54,152 bases of DNA from Gammaproteobacteria bacterium. GTDB lineage: Bacteria; Pseudomonadota; Gammaproteobacteria; Steroidobacterales; Steroidobacteraceae. Of the stretch, positions 1 through 7,201 are shown one piece after another (position 1 is the stretch's first letter; each line of letters begins with the position of its first letter). Location of the stretch: positions 1 through 54,152 of the forward strand of contig JAQGOE010000179.1 in NCBI GenBank assembly GCA_028293725.1, read 5' to 3'. A program made the position numbers and the translations under genes. Below the pieces are notes generated by a model, which was given only the letters and a program-made list of their open reading frames with translations, did not search any database and had not been told where the DNA came from.

Positions 1-1154
1 AGGTCATAGCTGCAGTCCTTGTCAAAGTTGATGGTCATGGCCCAGCCGCTGGACATGGTCCCACGCGAGCTACCCAGGAAGAATACCGGCAGACCCTCAG
101 CCAGACCCTTAGCGGGCGCGGCACCTCTGACAGCTGCGGCAGCGGCGTGGCCAGTAGAAACTTCGCCCGCGGGCGCCAGGGCGCGCATGCCCTCGCCCGA
201 TCGCAGTTCGGCAACGATCTGCAGCAGGTCGTGACCCTGCTGCAGGGTATTGGTGTCACTGAAGCCGCCGGAGATACCCACACCGCGCCTGTCCAAGGCG
301 AGGACGTCGAAACCGGCTTGATGCAGGTTGAACCAGGCTTGGCGCCAGACGGCCTCCCCTTTGACTCCAGTGGTGGCGTTGGGCCAGTCGTCATTGGGAA
401 TGGTATCGCCGGTCTTGGGATCGATCACATAGGACTTGTCGGCAGGGTCGTCGATAGCGGTGACGCGGTCACCGCCGCCGCCGCTCGAGATGATCAGCGC
501 GCGTTTCCTGCCACCCTTACCGTCGTCGACACCCGCGCCCTGGATATACCAGCCACGGAGCTTGATGTCGGCGGTCATGTTCTGATGAAGGCGCTCGTAG
601 GCCTCCGCCGGCGCGGTGAATTCCACCATGTAGGTCTGTGCGTCGACTGCCGCGATCGCCTCGTTATAGGGCGAGCGTGAGAAATACGCCGGGCGCCGGA
701 TGGCTGTCAGGTCGGTCTCACCACCCTTTTCCTCCAACTTTCCCAGGAGAAAGCGGCCGTGCGGGTCCTTGAGGTTGTATTCCTTGTTGGGTGGATGACG
801 GGCGATAACCTGTTTGTAGACCCGGTCGTGGCACTCCTTGTCGACCTTACAGGCGGCCCACCGCTCGCGCAGCTTGGCGTCGGTGAATTCATCCACGTAA
901 AAGTCGCCGCGATACCCCGCAGTCGGTTGCGCGGACACCGTGGTGAAAGGGATACAGGTCCGGGGCCCCGCCGAGGTGGGTAACAGGTACCCCGGTAGAG
1001 TCAGGTCCCGGTCATAGCCGACATGAGCCTGGCAGTCGGTTGCAGGCACCGGCGCGCGGGTCGAATGGAAGCTGGCCGGATCTGCCGCGACGGCCTCGTT
1101 CCCGGCGATCGCCAGCAGCACACCCAGCATAGTCCCGGCAAAGTCACGTTCCAT
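1..1154 (-). CDS. Secreted alpha/beta hydrolase, C-terminus beyond window
   Basis: The frame is open from an ATG at 1154 to the window edge (384 codons seen), so the stop and C-terminus are missing. The first 24 residues look like a signal peptide ending in AVAA before DP; a second ATG at residue 9 could also serve as start. Two alpha/beta hydrolase landmarks are visible. LDRRGVGISGG fits the loop after strand 4. GSSRG fits the GxSxG nucleophile elbow, giving a catalytic serine. The acid and histidine would lie outside the window. The family usually cleaves esters or amides, here after export. The gene is divergent from the racemase-family gene, with a palindromic operator in the 60-bp gap starting 18 bp from its ATG. 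Substrate unknown. Confidence 0.8.
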   Translation of the reverse strand, partial: MERDFAGTMLGVLLAIAGNEAVAADPASFHSTRAPVPATDCQAHVGYDRDLTLPGYLLPTSAGPRTCIPFTTVSAQPTAGYRGDFYVDEFTDAKLRERWAACKVDKECHDRVYKQVIARHPPNKEYNLKDPHGRFLLGKLEEKGGETDLTAIRRPAYFSRSPYNEAIAAVDAQTYMVEFTAPAEAYERLHQNMTADIKLRGWYIQGAGVDDGKGGRKRALIISSGGGGDRVTAIDDPADKSYVIDPKTGDTIPNDDWPNATTGVKGEAVWRQAWFNLHQAGFDVLALDRRGVGISGGFSDTNTLQQGHDLLQIVAELRSGEGMRALAPAGEVSTGHAAAAAVRGAAPAKGLAEGLPVFFLGSSRGTMSSGWAMTINFDKDCSYD

Positions 1155-1171
1155 TGGTCACTGGTCCCCAA

Positions 1172-1197
1172 TTGTACTTTTCTCTATTATAGTACAA
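1172..1197. promoter_or_regulatory. Operator site 1 (7-12-7 palindrome)
   Basis: The half-sites TTGTACT (1172-1178) and AGTACAA (1191-1197) are a perfect inverted repeat around a 12-bp AT-rich spacer. The site sits between the divergent hydrolase (start 1154) and racemase-family gene (start 1215), 17 bp from each start codon, so it could control both. Five further sites in the window share the geometry. Binding by a repressor is inferred. Confidence 0.75.
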
Positions 1198-1214
1198 CGA
1201 GCGCGGGAGAATCC

Positions 1215-2246
1215 ATGCGATTGCAGCAAGTCATCACGGTCATTGGCGTTCACGCCGAAGGCGAGGTGGGTCGCGTCATTACGGGCGGCGTGATCGCACC
1301 GCGAGCGCGCTCGATGTTCGAGTGCCAGCAAGCACTCCAGCGCGACCAGGACTGGCTGCGCGGCATGCTGCTGTCAGATCCCAGGGGCAGCGTCAACGCC
1401 GCGGTCAACCTGGTCACGCCGCCGATCGCCGCGGAGGCCGACGTCGGGTTGATCGTGATCGAGGCCAATTATTATCCGCCCATGTCGGGTTCCAACCTCA
1501 TGTGCACGGTCACGGCCGTTCTGGAGACCGGCATGCTGCCGATGATCGAGCCGGTGACTTTCCTCTGCGTCGACACCCCCGCAGGGCTGGTTCGCGTCAA
1601 AGCGGAATGCGCTGGCGGGAAATGCCGCCGGGTGTCTTTCAACAACGTGCCGTCGTTCGTCCTTCACAGGGAAAAGCCGGTGGAGGTACCCGGACTCGGC
1701 ACGATCGTGGTGGACGTCGCCTATGGCGGCATGATCTACGTCATCGTCTCCTCCGAGGGGTTGGGCTTTACCCTGGCGCGGAGCGAGGCACGCGCACTGG
1801 TGGAAATGGGCGAACGCATCAAACAGGCTGCAGCGGAGCAACTCCCGTCGGTCCATCCAGCCAATCCCGGCATCCACACGATCAACCAGACCCTGTTCGC
1901 GGGCCCACTCGGCGTGCAGGATGGATTCAAGTCGGCTAAGAATGCCGTCGTAGTGTCGCCCGGTCGAATCGACCGCAGCCCATGTGGCACAGGCAGCTCC
2001 GCGCGCATGGCGCTGATGCATGCACGGGGCGAGTTGGCCGTCGGCGAGCCTTTCAAACACTACTCGATTCTCGACACCGTGTTCGAGTGCGGCATCGAAG
2101 CGACCACCACCGTCTGCGACGTTGAGGCAGTCCTCACAAATGTCGGCGGTCGGGCCTGGCTGACGGGTGTTTCCTACTATGGTGCCGATCCGGAAGACCC
2201 GTTCCCGAACGGATATCGTTTGAACGACACCTGGCTTTCATGCTGA
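1215..2246 (+). CDS. Proline racemase family protein (hydroxyproline epimerase/dehydratase type)
   Basis: This 343-residue protein belongs to the cofactor-independent proline racemase family. The start at 1215 is chosen because GGGAGA lies 4 bases upstream; the longer reading frame to 1023 would overlap the divergent hydrolase. The two active-site loops are at PPMSGSN (Ser91 where racemases have the first Cys) and SPCGTGSS (Cys257). In this family Cys/Cys pairs are typical of proline racemase and 4-hydroxyproline 2-epimerase, whereas Ser/Cys pairs are reported for trans-3-hydroxy-L-proline dehydratases and some epimerases. Neighbouring P5C-reductase-like and DHDPS-family genes, converging on it, support an imino-acid pathway. 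Operator site 1 lies just upstream. The exact reaction cannot be set from sequence. Confidence 0.85.
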   Translation: MRLQQVITVIGVHAEGEVGRVITGGVIAPRARSMFECQQALQRDQDWLRGMLLSDPRGSVNAAVNLVTPPIAAEADVGLIVIEANYYPPMSGSNLMCTVTAVLETGMLPMIEPVTFLCVDTPAGLVRVKAECAGGKCRRVSFNNVPSFVLHREKPVEVPGLGTIVVDVAYGGMIYVIVSSEGLGFTLARSEARALVEMGERIKQAAAEQLPSVHPANPGIHTINQTLFAGPLGVQDGFKSAKNAVVVSPGRIDRSPCGTGSSARMALMHARGELAVGEPFKHYSILDTVFECGIEATTTVCDVEAVLTNVGGRAWLTGVSYYGADPEDPFPNGYRLNDTWLSC

Positions 2247-3062
2247 TCCGCCGGAGGTCGGGAGCCGGTCCGCAAGTGTCGCACGACCCAGGATCCGAGC
2301 GTGGAGCAGATCGAGTGTCTGCGAGATGAGGCGCGTCCAACCGGCAGCCTGCAATTCGCGATAAGCCTGCTCGTTCAGGCCTCCGGGCGTCGAGTGCTCC
2401 ACGACGAGTCGGTCGAATCCATCCCCGGAGCGCTCCGCGGCCGTCACTGCGAGCGCCTCGAACATGGCGGCTACGAATGGAAAGACCTGCGTTTCCTCTA
2501 GATTTTTGCGCGCTAACCAACCGGCAATCTCATCGAGCAAGCCGAGGTAGCTGCCCATCAGGCCGGTCACAGCCCAGTAGGCATCGAGATCCGCCTCGTT
2601 CTGGAGCTGAACCAGTTGTCCCAGGCCCTCCAGCAACTTCACGATCTCCGGTACCGGTGGATAGAGTGTCAACGGACCCAAGCGTCGCGCAACGGGAGGC
2701 AGCGGAGCCGCGCGAGCAATCGTGCTTGCGGGAGCTACGAGCGTACGCAGCCGCGCCACGTCGAACGTAGCGATCAGGCTGACGATGCGTTGATCCTGTC
2801 TGAATTTCAGGGCGCCCAGCACGTCCGCGGCAACCTGTGGCCTGACTGCGAGAAAGATGATGTCACTTCCGTCGATCACGGCTTGGTTGTCCCCAGCCAC
2901 CTCGACGGATGAGAAACGCTCGGCAAGACGTTTTGCAATGTCCGCATTGCGTGGCGACAGGAGGAAGGTGGCACGCTGCTCACCGGCGGCGCACATCCCA
3001 GTGATCAGGGCTTCAGCGATGGTCCCTACACCGATGAAACCTACCCTGGGCAATCCGCTCAT
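2238..3062 (-). CDS. Pyrroline-5-carboxylate reductase-like NAD(P) oxidoreductase
   Basis: The 274-residue protein starts with a Rossmann fold (GFIGVGTIAEAL, residues about 8-19) and ends with a ProC-like dimerisation helix region containing HSTPGGLNEQ. Length and layout match the ProC family, which reduces cyclic imino acids with NAD(P)H. The start at 3062 overlaps the stop of the upstream DHDPS-family gene as ATGA, so translation is probably coupled. Its stop overlaps the end of the convergent racemase-family gene by 9 bp. With those neighbours it more likely acts on a pyrroline-carboxylate intermediate of imino-acid breakdown than in proline biosynthesis. That role is inference. Confidence 0.8.
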   Translation of the reverse strand: MSGLPRVGFIGVGTIAEALITGMCAAGEQRATFLLSPRNADIAKRLAERFSSVEVAGDNQAVIDGSDIIFLAVRPQVAADVLGALKFRQDQRIVSLIATFDVARLRTLVAPASTIARAAPLPPVARRLGPLTLYPPVPEIVKLLEGLGQLVQLQNEADLDAYWAVTGLMGSYLGLLDEIAGWLARKNLEETQVFPFVAAMFEALAVTAAERSGDGFDRLVVEHSTPGGLNEQAYRELQAAGWTRLISQTLDLLHARILGRATLADRLPTSGGSA

Positions 3063-3976
3063 GAGTTGATAGCCGTCGCGCGTTGGGCTTCCAGTGCACG
3101 CATCGCTGCCTGGACGGTGCTGACTACATGCGCCCGCTCCTCCCCTATCAGTGGCAGGCGTGGTGCGCGGGTCCATTCTGGCGCCCCATAAACCAGGTGC
3201 TCCGCGAGTTTGATGTACTGCACGAGCTTGACGTGGGTATCGAGATGAAACGAGGGTGTCAGAATGTGGTAGAGCTTACGCGCCTCGTCATAGCGCTGCG
3301 CCGCGCAGAGCTCGAAGATGCGGACGCATTCAGCAGGCCATGCGTTGGTCATTCCCGATACCCAGCCCGTAACGCCGAGCGCGGAGCTCTCGACAATCAG
3401 GTCATCGACGCCGCAGAACACGCTGAACCGATCACCGAAGGCGATGTAGGTATCGGTGACGCGGCGGATATCGCCGGTTTCCTCTTTGATGCAGACGATC
3501 TCAGGCACGTCAACCAGCTCTTCCAGGATGTCGGCGGTCACATCGACACCGTAAGCAATAGGGTTGTTGTAGATCATGATCGGCACCCGGCCGGAACGAG
3601 CGATCTCGCGGTACCAGTGCGCCGTCTCGCGTGGATCGGTTTTGTAGCCCAGGCTTGGGAAAACCATGAGCCCTTCGGCGCCGAACGATCGATACGCGGC
3701 TGCATTCGCCTTGGCCGTGTCGAGTGTGATTTCGGCGAGTCCGGACAGCACCGGCACGCGCCCACCAACGGCTTCCTTGGCAATACGGATGACCGTTTCA
3801 CGCTCGGCGGCCGAAAGAGAGGCATTCTCCCCCAGCATCGGCAGCACGATGACTCCCGAAACGCCGTTACGGACCAGCCGATCGAGGCTGGACCGCATGG
3901 CTGTCGCGTCGATCTTGCCATCCGGCGTCATCTTGGTCGTGACCGCCGGGAATACGCCCTTCCAACTCGACATCAT
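3059..3976 (-). CDS. Dihydrodipicolinate synthase/N-acetylneuraminate lyase family protein
   Basis: A 305-residue TIM-barrel class I aldolase-type enzyme. The Schiff-base lysine is Lys164 in IVCIKEETGD and the catalytic tyrosine is Tyr136 in MIYNNP. GENASLS replaces the usual GTTGE loop, so substrate binding differs from true DapA. GGGAGA lies 5 bases before the double ATG at 3976; the reading frame upstream of it has no better start. Members of this superfamily include the deaminase of pyrroline-4-hydroxy-2-carboxylate in hydroxyproline catabolism, which would fit the coupled reductase gene (ATGA overlap) and the racemase-family neighbour. Other lyase activities are possible. Operator site 2 begins 49 bp upstream. 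Confidence 0.85.
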   Translation of the reverse strand: MMSSWKGVFPAVTTKMTPDGKIDATAMRSSLDRLVRNGVSGVIVLPMLGENASLSAAERETVIRIAKEAVGGRVPVLSGLAEITLDTAKANAAAYRSFGAEGLMVFPSLGYKTDPRETAHWYREIARSGRVPIMIYNNPIAYGVDVTADILEELVDVPEIVCIKEETGDIRRVTDTYIAFGDRFSVFCGVDDLIVESSALGVTGWVSGMTNAWPAECVRIFELCAAQRYDEARKLYHILTPSFHLDTHVKLVQYIKLAEHLVYGAPEWTRAPRLPLIGEERAHVVSTVQAAMRALEAQRATAINS

Positions 3977-4025
3977 GGTTTCTCCCAGGCTTGCGGAGGG
4001 CGGTTTTCCACCCGTGCGATGCATT

Positions 4026-4051
4026 TTGTATTTCTATCGCTAATAATGCAA
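4026..4051. promoter_or_regulatory. Operator site 2 (7-12-7 palindrome)
   Basis: TTGTATT (4026-4032) and AATGCAA (4045-4051) are separated by 12 bp and match in 6 of 7 paired positions. The site lies in the short gap between the CoA-transferase stop (4092) and the DHDPS-family start (3976), where a promoter for the two-gene DHDPS/reductase operon is expected. Its sequence is almost the same as site 3. Confidence 0.75.
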
Positions 4052-4091
4052 CTGCGCCGAGGGCGACCCCGCCAGCCGACTAGCCATACGT

Positions 4092-5468
4092 TCATTCCCC
4101 GCTCCAACGCGGCTCACCGGAGCCGAGATTACGCGCTGGAAAATCCCATTGCATCGGGGCGTTGGAAATCTGAGCGGGCGGGACGAGGCGCTGTGCGTTG
4201 CCCCAATCCGTAAGCTCTATTTGCGAAGACCGGTCGGAGTCCGTCTCCTGGGCCAACGGCGCCTGTTCGGCGTCGGACGGATGGTCAACGACCAGTTTGG
4301 CCGTCCGGGCAAGTGATAGCCGGGCTGTGGTGCTATTTCCATGCGTCAATCTACCCGTCACCCCACGTATCGCGGTGGCTGCCATCAGATAACCTGTAGC
4401 GTGATCGAGCGCCTGAACCGGAAGAGGGATGGGTTTCTCGGCGGATGCTCGCTTCATGCCGCAATCGGCGATTCCCGTGCTCATCTGGACCAGGCTATCG
4501 AAACCTCGGCGTGTCGCCCAAGGACCGGACCATCCATAAGCATCCAAGGTTACGTCAATCAAGCCCGGCGATAGTCGCCTGCGTGTTTCGGCATCGTAGC
4601 CCAAACGATCGAGCGCTCCCGGACGATAGCCATGTAGGAGCACGTCGGCGCTCGAGAGAAGCTGTTCAAACGTGGCGCGAGCACCCTGCTCCTGGAGATT
4701 GAGTCGGGCGCATCTTTTGCCGAGAGTGACTTCCGGGACGATGCTCGGCTCGCCCCAGTCGGGCGGATCGATACGCAGCACCTCTGCGCCGTAACCAGCG
4801 AGAAACCGGCTAGCTACCGGACCGGCGAGAACGCGCGTCAGGTCCAGAACACGCAGTCCCTGAAGCGGACGAGTCGCGCTGAAGGACCAATGTCGCGGAG
4901 CGGCTGAATCCAGCCTCGCGAGGTGAGCCAGCGGTTCCGCTGCAACGGCCCGACCTTGGGGGTGTTGCTGCCACTCAGCCATTGAGCGCATTTCCGCGGC
5001 ACACCCACCCGCCTTCACCACGGCCTCCTCCAGATCCCTCTTCAACCAACGAGCCACTGCGCGTGCAATGGCTGTTCTGTCGCCAGTGGTGCCCAGAACG
5101 TGTTCCGCCGCCGCACGATGGGCAGGAGCATTGGTGTGAAGTCGGATCCAACCATCGCGGGTTGGGTAGTCTCCACCGATCGGGTCCCAGGGTGGCGGGT
5201 GCCATCCAATAGGCCGCAGAGAGGCCGCAAACCACAGGGAGCTCATTCGGCGGTCGACAACGATTGAGGCACGCACACCATGCGCCTCGCGGACGAATTC
5301 CGTGACGGATAGTGCCGCAGTGGCTATCGCCGCGCTTGCAACGTCCGTGACCGCAAAAGGAGACGAGAGCCCACCCGAGCCGCGGAAAATCACCTCATCG
5401 GCAGCGCCGGGTTCCCCGCCAATCGCCGACCAACAGAGCTTCGTCAGTGCAGAAGAAAGGCGTGTCAT
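4092..5468 (-). CDS. CaiB/BaiF family CoA-transferase (class III) with extra N-terminal part
   Basis: The 458-residue protein contains the classic class III opening LRVLDLTRVLAGPVASRFLA, but only at about residue 208. HGYRPGALDRLGYD follows, and LDHATGYLMAAT holds the probable catalytic aspartate. The first 200 residues include GDYPTRDGWIRLHTN, which resembles the part normally found after the active site, so the fold may be permuted or duplicated. These enzymes move CoA between carboxylic acids. The ATG at 5468 is 11 bp after the tannase stop, so the gene is third in the operon TonB receptor, tannase, CoA-transferase. It could activate an acid released by the esterase. That coupling is inferred. 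Confidence 0.75.
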   Translation of the reverse strand: MTRLSSALTKLCWSAIGGEPGAADEVIFRGSGGLSSPFAVTDVASAAIATAALSVTEFVREAHGVRASIVVDRRMSSLWFAASLRPIGWHPPPWDPIGGDYPTRDGWIRLHTNAPAHRAAAEHVLGTTGDRTAIARAVARWLKRDLEEAVVKAGGCAAEMRSMAEWQQHPQGRAVAAEPLAHLARLDSAAPRHWSFSATRPLQGLRVLDLTRVLAGPVASRFLAGYGAEVLRIDPPDWGEPSIVPEVTLGKRCARLNLQEQGARATFEQLLSSADVLLHGYRPGALDRLGYDAETRRRLSPGLIDVTLDAYGWSGPWATRRGFDSLVQMSTGIADCGMKRASAEKPIPLPVQALDHATGYLMAATAIRGVTGRLTHGNSTTARLSLARTAKLVVDHPSDAEQAPLAQETDSDRSSQIELTDWGNAQRLVPPAQISNAPMQWDFPARNLGSGEPRWSGE

Positions 5469-5479
5469 GGCGCGCCCGT

Positions 5480-7141
5480 TTAAGGATCGGCGCAGGCAAA
5501 GCTGTCCGCGGAGTTGGTAGGGCCACCCGAATAGTGCGCCGCCTGAGGATAAACGCAGAGCGGCCGCTGAAACATGACGCGGCGGTCCGTCCCGTGCTCC
5601 TTGTCGAACTTCGTGGCCACGAGACGCTCGGGCGCGACGCCCTTCTCGACCCACTGCTCGAGCGCGATCGCCATGTCGTGCTGTGCGTCGCTGACGGGCG
5701 GATCGGAGTCGCGGGTTGCGGTCGAGAAATGGGTTGCGCCGGGGCCACCGGCGCAGTGGCCCATGCCGGGCACCATGTAGAGTCGTAGAAAGGCCTGTGT
5801 CTGCTTGCGGCGCGCCGCCTGGGAGGCGTCCGATGCGGTGGCCTCGACGGCCTGGTAGTAGTTGATCGCTTCGTCGGCGGCACCGACGGGGTCCTGCGAT
5901 CCCATGAACATGATCAACTTTCCGTGGTGTGACTCGAACTCATGCAGGTCGGTGCTGGTTGCATTGAACACCGGTGCAATGGTGTGGTTGATTGCGTCGA
6001 TGTCGGAGCCCCAGTTGAACTTCCACCAGTCCCAGTGCGGATCGCCGAACACCCAATAACGGAAAAAATCGGCTCGGTCCGGCTCGGTCGGACGCTTGGG
6101 ATTGGACCAGTAAGCGCTCCAGCCCGGCAGCTCGTCCTCCTCACCCGCCACGATTCCCTCGCTGCCGAGTGAGTAACCCGGATAGATGGACTTCCCGGTT
6201 CGAGCGTCCTTGGGTCCAGCATACATCCGTGTAACAGCGTCAATCTGCGCGTGCGTCAGACAATTCGGCGCATCGTCCTTGGAACACAGCAGCGACTGCA
6301 GGTCAAAATGGCAGCTGCGCGGATCGCTGACGACGCCGTCAGCCACACCGTCCAGGCGGTCGCAGCTCGCGACGACCGCGTGGTTGATCAGGAGGAGCTT
6401 CTCATTGGGGACGATCTGGTGTTGGTCGTCACCGTGCGGATGGTTGTTGAGGTAGTTCCAGAGAAATGCCAGGTTGAGGTTGGAGCGATTGTTGCCCGGA
6501 TCCCCGGCGATGATGCCGTCGAAGTCACGCGGGTGGCGTTGCGCGACCATCAACGCCTGGTACCCGCCAGTGGAGCAGCCGCTGAAGTAGGAGAACGCGG
6601 GCGAGGCGCCGTAGTACGCCTTTGTCAGCGCCTTGGCCGCCAGCACGGACTCGTGGACAGCGCGGTGAGCGAAGTCAACGATCCGCTGCGGATGGCCGAT
6701 TGCGAAGGTGAGCTCGCCGCCCTGGTGACCGGTGTCGGTGGCGACCGCGACATCTCCGGCGCGGATGCGGGCGACCATCTGGGCGTAGTAGATCCTGGAG
6801 GAATACGCACCGTTTCCGACCATGTGCAAACGCCGGGTCCAGTCCTTCGCCCGAGGCAACCAAACCTCGAAGCCGATCTCGGACCCGGCAACGGGTGTGG
6901 ACACACCCCGAACGCGGCAGAAGGCCGGGAGTCCGCTGTAGCCGGCGGTCGGCGGATGGGCCGTGCTGTCCGCACCGAATACGCCGTTGTCGATCGCGTC
7001 CGCGGAGCTCACGGTGGCATGGTCCAGCTTCAAGCCTACCAACTGCGAACACTCGCCTGCAGCGGCGGTCCGTCCAAGCGCCGGCAGGAGGCCGCCGGCG
7101 CAAAGGGCGATTAGGGCTAGCGCGAGCATCCGAGCCGGCAT
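5480..7141 (-). CDS. Secreted tannase/feruloyl esterase family hydrolase
   Basis: The 553-residue protein has a signal peptide (LALALIALCAGGLLPAL, cleavage near TAAAGE). It shows the CS-D-HC signature of the family: Cys189-Ser190 in FSGCSTGGYQ, Asp417 in GSQDPVGA and His462-Cys463 in GMGHCAGG, with the cysteines expected to form a disulfide that holds Ser and His together. CDRLDGVADG resembles the family's calcium loop. Known members hydrolyse gallate or feruloyl esters and MHET. The ATG at 7141 is preferred over the TTG at 7186 because the signal peptide follows it directly. The gene lies 60 bp downstream of the TonB receptor. Exact ester substrate unknown. Confidence 0.9.
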   Translation of the reverse strand: MPARMLALALIALCAGGLLPALGRTAAAGECSQLVGLKLDHATVSSADAIDNGVFGADSTAHPPTAGYSGLPAFCRVRGVSTPVAGSEIGFEVWLPRAKDWTRRLHMVGNGAYSSRIYYAQMVARIRAGDVAVATDTGHQGGELTFAIGHPQRIVDFAHRAVHESVLAAKALTKAYYGASPAFSYFSGCSTGGYQALMVAQRHPRDFDGIIAGDPGNNRSNLNLAFLWNYLNNHPHGDDQHQIVPNEKLLLINHAVVASCDRLDGVADGVVSDPRSCHFDLQSLLCSKDDAPNCLTHAQIDAVTRMYAGPKDARTGKSIYPGYSLGSEGIVAGEEDELPGWSAYWSNPKRPTEPDRADFFRYWVFGDPHWDWWKFNWGSDIDAINHTIAPVFNATSTDLHEFESHHGKLIMFMGSQDPVGAADEAINYYQAVEATASDASQAARRKQTQAFLRLYMVPGMGHCAGGPGATHFSTATRDSDPPVSDAQHDMAIALEQWVEKGVAPERLVATKFDKEHGTDRRVMFQRPLCVYPQAAHYSGGPTNSADSFACADP

Positions 7142-7201
7142 GACTCGAGCTCGCGTGGCCGGTCCGACGGCGTGTACGTATGTCAACTGCGCACGGATTC
7201 C

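Noticed and set aside
3083..4213. Long plus-strand open frame over the DHDPS-family gene
   Set aside because: It is antisense to a gene with clear catalytic residues; such frames are common in GC-rich DNA and its composition is not protein-like.
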